From Agromyces hippuratus (GTDB lineage: Bacteria > Actinomycetota > Actinomycetes > Actinomycetales > Microbacteriaceae), in assembly GCF_013410355.1 (NCBI RefSeq), contig NZ_JACCFI010000001.1, positions 2,356,001-2,420,000 on the forward strand: a stretch of DNA of 64,000 bases. The letters are read 5' to 3'. The position numbers and the translations under genes were made by a program. A model generated the notes under the pieces. It saw only the letters and a list, made by a program, of their open reading frames with translations. It was not told where the DNA came from and ran no database searches. Shown in pieces: positions 58,385-64,000 of the stretch (its first letter is position 1; the number at the start of each line of letters is the position of its first letter).

Positions 58385-59397
58385 GCCTTGGCCGTGAGGT
58401 GCTCGGAGAGCGCCGGGATCACGGTCTCGCCGTAGACCCGCAGCGTCTCCTCTTTATTGTCGTGCTGGAGGTAGCCGGCGAACTGGTCGACCCCGAGCGC
58501 CTTCAGCTGCTCGAGCTTCTCGATGTGCTGCTCGGCGGTGCCGAGCACGCAGAACCGGTCGACGATCTCATCGGGCACGAAGCTCGTGTGCACGTTGCCC
58601 GCGCGGCCGTGCTCGTTGTAGTCGTAGCCCTCGCGGGCCGTGATGTAGTCGGTGAGCGCGTCGGGCACCGCGCCGTGCGCGCCGTACTTCGCGACGATGT
58701 CGGCGACGTGGTTGCCGACCATGCCGCCGAACCAGCGGCACTGTTCGCGCATGTGCTCCCAGTCGTCGCCGATGTACATGGGCGCGGCGACGCAGAACTT
58801 GATCGACATCGGGTCTCGCCCGGCGGCTTCCGCCGCGTCGCGCACGTGCTTGATCATCCAGGCTGCGATGTCGACGTCGGCGAGCTGCAGGATGAATCCG
58901 TCGCCCACCTCGCCCGTGAGCTTCAGCGCCATCGGGCCGTACGCGGCCACCCACACCTCGAGCTCCGAGCCGTGGCTCCACGGGAACTGGAGCTGCGAGC
59001 CGTGGTACTCGACCGGCCGGGAGTTCGCGAGCTCGCGGATGACGTGGATCGCCTCGCGGAGCTCGGCGATCGTCGTCGGCCTGCCGTTCGTGACGCGCAC
59101 CGCGGAGTCGCCGCGGCCGATGCCGCAGATCGTGCGGTTGCCGTACATCTCGTTGAGGGTCGCGAAGATCGATGCCGTCACCGTCCAGTCGCGCGTCGCC
59201 GGGTTGGTGACGAACGGCCCGACCTTGACCTTGCGGGTCTCGGCGAGGATCTGGCTGTAGATGACGTACGGCTCCTGCCACAGCAGGTGCGAGTCGAAGG
59301 TCCACACGTGCGTGAACCCGTGGTTCTCGGCGAGCTTCGCGAGCTGGATGGTGCGCGATGCCGGGGGGTTGGTCTGCAGGACCGCTCCGAAGTCCAT
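58381..59397 (-). CDS. LLM-class flavin/F420-dependent oxidoreductase (TIGR03842-like)
   Basis: A 338-aa luciferase-like TIM-barrel enzyme. It begins MDFGAVLQTNPPASRTIQLAKLAENHGFTHVWTFDSHLLWQEPYVIYSQILAET, then VGPFVTNPATRDWTVTASIFATLNEMYGNRTICGIGRGDSAVR. LLM enzymes use reduced F420 or FMN; which of them cannot be read here. Within the operon it lies between dihydropyrimidinase and the importer and has no assigned step. The missing step of this pathway is reduction of uracil/thymine to the dihydro form, so I infer that it may act there, or alternatively oxidise a modified pyrimidine. It is not clearly RutA, whose product would not need dihydropyrimidinase. AAAGGGAG precedes the ATG. Confidence 0.85.
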   Translation of the reverse strand: MDFGAVLQTNPPASRTIQLAKLAENHGFTHVWTFDSHLLWQEPYVIYSQILAETRKVKVGPFVTNPATRDWTVTASIFATLNEMYGNRTICGIGRGDSAVRVTNGRPTTIAELREAIHVIRELANSRPVEYHGSQLQFPWSHGSELEVWVAAYGPMALKLTGEVGDGFILQLADVDIAAWMIKHVRDAAEAAGRDPMSIKFCVAAPMYIGDDWEHMREQCRWFGGMVGNHVADIVAKYGAHGAVPDALTDYITAREGYDYNEHGRAGNVHTSFVPDEIVDRFCVLGTAEQHIEKLEQLKALGVDQFAGYLQHDNKEETLRVYGETVIPALSEHLTAKA

Positions 59398-59417
59398 CCG
59401 TGCTCCCTTTCGTCTGC

Positions 59418-59452
59418 GGGTCGAGGAGGCCGCTCGCGGCCGTCTCGAAACC
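59418..59452. repeat. REP-like intergenic repeat, copy 1
   Basis: GGGTCGAGGAGG, a perfect GGCCGC/GCGGCC hairpin, then TCTCGAAACC; 35 bp. It lies between the LLM oxidoreductase and dihydropyrimidinase genes. Confidence 0.8.
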
Positions 59453-59458
59453 GGGTGT

Positions 59459-60895
59459 CTAGATGAGGTACTGGCTGAGGCCGCGCTTGAGGAACCGGCC
59501 GTCGCCCTTGGCGCCGAGGTACTGGTCGCCATCGACGATGACCTTGCCCCGCGAGAGCACGGTGTCGACGTGGCCGTCGATCTCGTAGCCCTCCCACGCG
59601 GAGTAGTCCATGTTCATGTGGTGGGTCTTGTCGAGCCCGATCGAGGTGTGGCCGTTCGGGTCGTAGACGACGATGTCGGCGTCGGCGCCCGGCTGGATCA
59701 CGCCCTTCGTGCCGTACAGGCCGAACATGCGCGCGGGCGTGGTGCTCGTGAGCTCCACCCAGCGCTCGAGGGTGATCTCGCCGGTGACGACGCCCTGGTA
59801 CATGAGGTCCATGCGGTGCTCGATCGAGCCGATGCCGTTCGGGATCCTACGGAAGTCGGACAAGCCCAGTTCCTTCTGGTCCTTCATGCAGAACGGGCAG
59901 TGGTCGGTCGAGACCATCTGCAGGTCGTTCGTGCGCAGCGCCTGCCACATCGACTGCTGGTGGCCCTCCTCGCGGGAGCGCAGCGGGGTCGAGCACACCC
60001 ACTTCGCACCCTCGAAGTGCCCCCACTGCTCGCTGGATGCGCCGAGCTGCTCCTCGAGCGAGAGGTAGAGGTACTGCGGGCAGGTCTCGCCGTAGACGTT
60101 CTGCCCCTTGTCGCGCGCCCAGGCGAGCTGCTCGACGGCCTGCTTCGCCGACACGTGCACGATGTAGAGCGGGGCGCCGGTGAGCTTCGCGAGCATGATC
60201 GCGCGGTGCGTCGCCTCCTCCTCCATCTCCCAGGCCCGGGCGACACCGTGGTAGAACGGGTCGGTCTTGCCCTGCTCCACGAGCTGGGCGGCGAGCACGT
60301 CGATCGCCGGGCCGTTCTCGGCGTGCATCATCGTGAGCATGCCCGTGTCGCGCGAGACCTGCATGGCCTTCAGGATCTGCGCGTCGTCGGAGTAGAAGAC
60401 GCCCGGGTAGGCCATGAACATCTTGAAGCTCGTGATGCCCTCGTCGGGCAGTCGGCGGAGCGTCGCGAGCGACGCCTCGTTGACGTCGCCGACGATCTGG
60501 TGGAAGCCGTAGTCGATCGCGCAGTTGCCCGCGGCCTTCTCGTGCCATGCGGCGAGCCCGTCTTCGATGCGATGCCCGTAGGTCTGCACCGCGAAGTCGA
60601 TGATCGAGGTCGTGCCGCCCCACGCGGCCGCGCGGGTTCCGGTCTCGAAGGTGTCGGATGCCTCGGTGCCCCCGAACGGCAGCTGCATGTGGGTGTGGGC
60701 GTCGATGCCGCCGGGGATGACGTACCGGCCGGTGGCGTCGATCACGCGGTCGACGGATGCCGCGACATCCGTGCCCAGCAATGCGGCGCCCGGCTCGAGC
60801 ACGGCACGGATGGTCTCGCCATCGACGAGCACATCGGCGGCGGCGCGGCCCGTGGCGCTCACGACGGTGCCGCCGCTGATGAGGGTGGTGGCCAT
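59459..60895 (-). CDS. hydA: Dihydropyrimidinase
   Basis: A 478-aa binuclear metal amidohydrolase that opens dihydrouracil or dihydrothymine to the N-carbamoyl beta-amino acid. The metal ligands are visible: H67 and H69 in DAHTHMQ, carboxylated K158 in TSFKMFMAYPG, then HAENG, IVHVSA and D in STDHCPF. Length and the CPQYLYLSLEE motif match D-hydantoinase/dihydropyrimidinase, as opposed to allantoinase. AAGGAGCACC precedes the ATG. It lies between the amidohydrolase that takes its product and the LLM oxidoreductase; REP-like repeats flank it on both sides. Confidence 0.94.
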   Translation of the reverse strand: MATTLISGGTVVSATGRAAADVLVDGETIRAVLEPGAALLGTDVAASVDRVIDATGRYVIPGGIDAHTHMQLPFGGTEASDTFETGTRAAAWGGTTSIIDFAVQTYGHRIEDGLAAWHEKAAGNCAIDYGFHQIVGDVNEASLATLRRLPDEGITSFKMFMAYPGVFYSDDAQILKAMQVSRDTGMLTMMHAENGPAIDVLAAQLVEQGKTDPFYHGVARAWEMEEEATHRAIMLAKLTGAPLYIVHVSAKQAVEQLAWARDKGQNVYGETCPQYLYLSLEEQLGASSEQWGHFEGAKWVCSTPLRSREEGHQQSMWQALRTNDLQMVSTDHCPFCMKDQKELGLSDFRRIPNGIGSIEHRMDLMYQGVVTGEITLERWVELTSTTPARMFGLYGTKGVIQPGADADIVVYDPNGHTSIGLDKTHHMNMDYSAWEGYEIDGHVDTVLSRGKVIVDGDQYLGAKGDGRFLKRGLSQYLI

Positions 60896-60915
60896 TGGTG
60901 CTCCTTCGTCTCTGC

Positions 60916-60950
60916 GGGTCGAGGAGGCGCTCCGGCGCCGTCTCGAAACC
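60916..60950. repeat. REP-like intergenic repeat, copy 2
   Basis: Same 35-bp plan as copy 1: GGGTCGAGGAGG, hairpin GGCGC/GCGCC, TCTCGAAACC. It lies between the dihydropyrimidinase and beta-ureidopropionase genes. Confidence 0.8.
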
Positions 60951-60956
60951 GGTGAC

Positions 60957-61805
60957 CTACGGCTTGGGGATGGAGGTGTAGGAGTCGGGGCGGCGATCGC
61001 GGTAGAACTGCCAGGCGTTGCGCACGTTCCGGATCATGTCCATGTCGAGGTCGCGCACGACGACCTCCTCGTCGGTCTCGGAGCCGTACCCGCCCACGAT
61101 GTTGCCCTGGGGGTCGCAGAACTGGCTCTTGCCGTAGAAGTTCACCGCCAGGTCGCCGTACTCGTTGTCTTCGAGGCCGACGCGGTTGGCCGCGGCCACG
61201 AAGTAGCCGTTCGCTGCGGCGGCGGCCGGCTGCTCGATCTCCCAGAGCCGGTTCGAGAGGCCGGGCTTCGTCGCGTTCGGGTTGAAGACGATCTGCGCGC
61301 CGTTCAGGCCCAGCTCGCGCCAGCCCTCGGGGAAGTGCCGGTCGTAGCAGATGTAGACGCCGATCGGGCCGACGGCGGTGTTGAACACCGGGTAACCGAG
61401 GTTGCCGGGGCGGAAGTAGAACTTCTCCCAGAACTTGTCGAGGTTCGGGATGTGGTGCTTGCGATACGAGCCGAGGATCGTGCCGTCTGCATCGACGACG
61501 ACCGCGGTGTTGTAGTAGACGCCCGGCTGCTCCTCCTCGTAGATCGGCAGCACCATGACCATGCCGAGTTCCTTCGCGAGCGCGGCGAAGCGCTGCACGA
61601 TCGGGCCGTCGGCGGGTTCGGCGTAGTCGTAGTACTTCACGTCTTCGGTGATGCCGAAGTACGGGCCGTAGAAGAGCTCCTGGAAGCAGATGACCTGGGC
61701 GCCCTGCGCCTTCGCGTCACGGGCGAACTGCTCGTGCTTGTCGAGCATGGACTCCTTGTCGCCGGTCCAGGTCGTCTGCGTGATGGCCGCTCGGACGATC
61801 GTCAT
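60957..61805 (-). CDS. Beta-ureidopropionase-like amidohydrolase (nitrilase superfamily)
   Basis: A 282-aa cytoplasmic C-N hydrolase. The triad is E43 (CFQELFYGPYF), K116 (SYRKHHIPN) and C153 (GVYICYDRHFPEG). The sequence YFGITEDVKYYDYAEPADGPIV is typical of N-carbamoyl-beta-alanine amidohydrolases; N-carbamoyl-D-amino acid or N-carbamoylputrescine hydrolases are close relatives. With dihydropyrimidinase next door it would yield beta-alanine, CO2 and ammonia. GGAGG lies before the ATG. It is the first gene of the catabolic operon, divergent from a MocR-type regulator. Confidence 0.9.
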   Translation of the reverse strand: MTIVRAAITQTTWTGDKESMLDKHEQFARDAKAQGAQVICFQELFYGPYFGITEDVKYYDYAEPADGPIVQRFAALAKELGMVMVLPIYEEEQPGVYYNTAVVVDADGTILGSYRKHHIPNLDKFWEKFYFRPGNLGYPVFNTAVGPIGVYICYDRHFPEGWRELGLNGAQIVFNPNATKPGLSNRLWEIEQPAAAAANGYFVAAANRVGLEDNEYGDLAVNFYGKSQFCDPQGNIVGGYGSETDEEVVVRDLDMDMIRNVRNAWQFYRDRRPDSYTSIPKP

Positions 61806-61973
61806 GTTGCCTCCTGAGTCGGTCGGCGTCGTTGCCGTGCACTCGATGGGCGTGGAACAGAGGTGCTCACCGGGTGGTGCTGTGACGCCGAGGCTGTGCT
61901 GCGGACGCCGTCGTCCGGAGCTTCCGAACGGGTGCGCGACCCGTTCTGTTATTGTTCGGCGTGAACATTTCTC

Positions 61974-62028
61974 TTGTGTTTCACACTGTGACGTTGTGGT
62001 TACTTATCTTGTCCCTCACGTCGTGAGG
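61974..62028. promoter_or_regulatory. Regulatory region between the catabolic operon and its MocR regulator
   Basis: This AT-richer patch carries TCACA-C-TGTGA (61981-61991, perfect palindrome), direct repeats TTGTG at 61974 and 61994 (20 bp apart) and CCTCACG-T-CGTGAGG (62014-62028, 7-bp arms). The last one overlaps the regulator's ribosome site. They are good candidates for operator sites of the MocR protein. Confidence 0.45.
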
Positions 62029-62039
62029 AGGCAATGGTC

Positions 62040-63482
62040 GTGTCAGGTATTCATGTGAATGGATCTCGGATGACTGCGATTCGACTCGAGGGCGCGGAGC
62101 TCATCGCGCTCGCGGAGTTCGGCGAGCCGACCCCGCGCGGCATCGCCGGGGTGATCGCGCGGCTCGTGAACTCGGGCGAGCTCGCCGCCGGCACCCGGCT
62201 GCCCACCGTGCGCGAACTCGCGAGCGAGCTCGGCGTCAGCCCCGCCACGGTGAGCCAGGCCTGGCAGGCGCTCTCGCGCACGGGGCTCATCGAGTCCCGC
62301 GGGCGGGCCGGCAGCTTCGTGCGTCCGCTCTCGCAGGGCTGGCTCGCGCCGCGCATGCGCGGCATGGCCGCCCCGAACGATCCCGTGCGCCTCGACCTCT
62401 CGCGCGGCACGCCCGACCCGCTCCTCCTGCCGGCGCTCGGTCCGGCGCTCTCGCGGGTCTCGGCGCGCGCCGAGACCGGCAGCTACCAGGCCGAACCCGT
62501 GATCCCGGGGCTCGCGGCGGTGCTCGCCGACTCCTGGCCGTCGGAGACCGAGACGATCATGGTCGTCGACGGCGCCCTCGACGCGATCTCGCGCACCCTC
62601 GACGAGGTCGTGCGCTACGGCGACCGGGTCGTCGTCGAGAGCCCGGGCTTCCCTCCGTTCCTCGACCTGCTCGACCTGCTCGGCGCCGAGGCCGTGCCGG
62701 TCGCGGTCGACGAGGCCGGCATGACGCCCGAGGGGCTCGCCCGGGCGCTGCACCAGCAGCCCGTCGCGGTGCTGCTGCAGCCACGGGCGCAGAATCCCAC
62801 CGGGGCGTCGATGACGGTCGGCCGCGCCGAGGCGCTGGCGCGCGTCATCCGATCGGCCGAACGCGCGGGCGACGTCGTCGTCATCGAAGACGACCACTCG
62901 GGCATGATCTCGACCGCCGGCGACGTGACGCTCGGCACCTGGCTGCCCGAGCAGGTCGTGCACGTGCGCAGCTTCTCGAAGTCGCACGGGCCCGATCTGC
63001 GCATCGCCGCGGTCGGCGGGCCGCGCGACCTCGTCGACCGCATCGCCGCGCGTCGCATGCTCGGCCCCGGCTGGACGTCGAGGATGCTGCAGACGATCCT
63101 GCTCGACCTGCTCACCGACGGCACCTCGCTCGACGCCGTCGCCGAGGCGCGGCGCCAGTACTTCACGAGGCAGCGCGCACTCGGCGATGCGCTCCGGGCG
63201 CGCGGGGTGCCGGTCGCGCCTGCCGACGGAGTGAACCTCTGGATGCCGGTGCTGAGCGAGCGTTCGGCGCTCGTGCAGCTGGCGGCAGCCGGGGTGCGCG
63301 TCGCGGCGGGCACGCCGTTCCTCGCGGCGGCGGGGAACGTTGGGAACGGCTCGGGCAACGGCCGCGCCCGATCCGGCGGCGACTACGTGCGGGTCACCGT
63401 CGGCATGGTGCGCGACGACGCCGACGAGGTCGCGGATGCACTCGCGACGGCGGCGCAGCACGTGGTCGCGGGCGGGTACTGA
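62040..63482 (+). CDS. MocR-type regulator (GntR HTH + aminotransferase domain), divergent from pyrimidine operon
   Basis: A 480-aa regulator. The GntR winged helix (about 25-95) has GIAGVIARLVNSGELAAGTRLPTVRELASELGVSPATVSQAWQALSRTGLIESRG. The aminotransferase-fold domain (115-480) has the PLP lysine in HVRSFSKSHGPDLRIAAVGG, IEDDHSGMI and the C-terminal RVTVGMVRDDADE. Many such proteins control amino acid use by sensing PLP adducts of the amino acid. Here beta-alanine or 3-aminoisobutyrate would be fitting. The GTG at 62040 is chosen since AGGAGG ends 8 nt before it but only 2 nt before the ATG at 62034. Confidence 0.9.
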   Translation: MSGIHVNGSRMTAIRLEGAELIALAEFGEPTPRGIAGVIARLVNSGELAAGTRLPTVRELASELGVSPATVSQAWQALSRTGLIESRGRAGSFVRPLSQGWLAPRMRGMAAPNDPVRLDLSRGTPDPLLLPALGPALSRVSARAETGSYQAEPVIPGLAAVLADSWPSETETIMVVDGALDAISRTLDEVVRYGDRVVVESPGFPPFLDLLDLLGAEAVPVAVDEAGMTPEGLARALHQQPVAVLLQPRAQNPTGASMTVGRAEALARVIRSAERAGDVVVIEDDHSGMISTAGDVTLGTWLPEQVVHVRSFSKSHGPDLRIAAVGGPRDLVDRIAARRMLGPGWTSRMLQTILLDLLTDGTSLDAVAEARRQYFTRQRALGDALRARGVPVAPADGVNLWMPVLSERSALVQLAAAGVRVAAGTPFLAAAGNVGNGSGNGRARSGGDYVRVTVGMVRDDADEVADALATAAQHVVAGGY

Positions 63483-63538
63483 CCGGGCGCCTCCCCCGAC
63501 ACGGCATCCACGGCGCGCCGGCGTGCGGGAGCCGCCCG

Positions 63539-64000
63539 TCACGCCTTCGCGCTGCTCGGCACCTTCGCGTAGTGGTCGGCGCTCATCGTCAGCTCCGCCC
63601 GACCGCCCGTGATCGAACGCAGGTCGAGCACGTAGCGCCCGAGCTCGGCCTCCGGCACGTTCGCCACGATGCGGGCGCGGCCGTCGCCGACGACCTCGGT
63701 GGCGCTGACCCGCCCGCGGCGACCCGACAGATCGGTCAGCACCGTGCCCTGCAGGTCGCTCGGCACCGTGACGGTCACGAGCGACACGGGCTCGAGCAGC
63801 ACCGTGCCCGCCTCGGCCAGCGCCGCCTTCGCCCCGATCGAGGCCGCGGTGCGGAACGCCATGTCGGAGGAGTCGACCGAGTGCGACTTGCCGTCGACGA
63901 GCTCGACCCGCACGTCGACGACCGGATGCCCCTGCGGACCGCCCGCAGCGAGGGCATCGCGTGCCCCCTTCTCGACGGCCGGGATGTACGACCGCGGCAC
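63539..64000 (-). CDS. Elongation factor G-like GTPase, C-terminal part
   Basis: Only the last 153 codons or so are in the window; the gene continues past the right edge. It begins in domain IV (VPRSYIPAVEKGARDALAAGG, the EF-G signature near the tip loop, then KSHSVDSSDMAFRTAASIGAKAAL) and covers domain V (VLLEPVSLVTVTVPSDLQGTVLTDLSGRRGRV ... LRSITGGRAELTM). The ending SADHYAKVP is usual. The sequence deviates from canonical FusA, so it is probably the second EF-G-like protein (EF-G2 type) of actinobacteria; this cannot be settled without the N-terminal part. Convergent with the MocR gene. Confidence 0.85.
   Translation of the reverse strand: MPRSYIPAVEKGARDALAAGGPQGHPVVDVRVELVDGKSHSVDSSDMAFRTAASIGAKAALAEAGTVLLEPVSLVTVTVPSDLQGTVLTDLSGRRGRVSATEVVGDGRARIVANVPEAELGRYVLDLRSITGGRAELTMSADHYAKVPSSAKA

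Noticed and set aside
58381..59397. RutA-type pyrimidine monooxygenase (Rut pathway)
   Set aside because: The neighbours are dihydropyrimidinase and beta-ureidopropionase, not RutB-F. The sequence fits another LLM subgroup. A search against both models would settle it.

Overview
The window is about 64 kb of very GC-rich DNA with dense, short-spaced genes and strong G/C third-position bias. Several features point to a high-GC Gram-positive actinobacterium, most likely Microbacteriaceae (an Agromyces- or Microbacterium-like genus; this placement is inference). These are a DUF3151 protein next to purA, an F420-type LLM oxidoreductase, LPATG cell-wall anchors, many leaderless mRNAs with a TANNNT box 5-8 nt before the start codon, and the intergenic repeat GGTCGAGGAGG...TCTCGAAACC. 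No tRNA, rRNA or CRISPR array was seen, and no gap between genes exceeds about 300 bp.

Layout. 1-6.4 kb: end of a sodium:solute symporter, an LPATG surface protein, a TauE/SafE permease, a GNAT acetyltransferase, a small MT0933-like protein and an alkylsulfatase-like metallo-hydrolase. 6.5-14.2 kb: one giant (about 2570 aa) LPATG surface protein. 14.4-22.3 kb: housekeeping genes (purA with DUF3151, subtilase, argG, corA, SpoU methyltransferase). 22.4-25.9 kb: a four-gene operon of two membrane proteins, a histidine kinase and a response regulator. 26.0-32.9 kb: a manganese locus (Nramp transporter with two dyad operators, mntR) whose mntR is translationally coupled to an HSP90-family gene, followed by a 945-aa TPR protein. 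33-38.5 kb: HAD phosphatase, acidic protein, aldo/keto reductase, MocR regulator, EamA exporter and two tandem 61-aa membrane proteins. 38.6-47.9 kb, all on the minus strand: peptidase E, a Dcu-type transporter, a ThrE-type exporter, pyrE, a large disordered septum-formation-like membrane protein, ribokinase and a frameshifted nucleoside hydrolase. 48-51.5 kb: a 38-aa membrane peptide divergent from a LysR regulator, an enoyl-CoA hydratase and an intact IS481-family element. 51.5-63.5 kb: a minus-strand catabolic cluster divergent from its MocR-type regulator. 63.5 kb to the end: the C-terminus of an EF-G-like protein.

How the genes work together. The 51.5-63.5 kb cluster encodes what looks like complete use of pyrimidine bases: an ABC importer with an NMT1/SsuA-type binding lipoprotein, dihydropyrimidinase, beta-ureidopropionase-type amidohydrolase, an omega-amino acid aminotransferase and a CoA-acylating semialdehyde dehydrogenase. 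The usual first enzyme, dihydropyrimidine dehydrogenase, is absent. A coupled LLM flavin/F420 oxidoreductase sits in its place and is the best candidate for a new uracil reductase. In the Mn locus, two near-identical dyads flank and overlap the mntH -10 box and start codon, and mntR lies just downstream, so a self-contained repressor circuit can be read from the sequence. The main technical caveats are one apparent single-base deletion in the nucleoside hydrolase, which may be real or a sequencing error, and start codons chosen from leaderless -10 boxes or Shine-Dalgarno sites instead of experiment.
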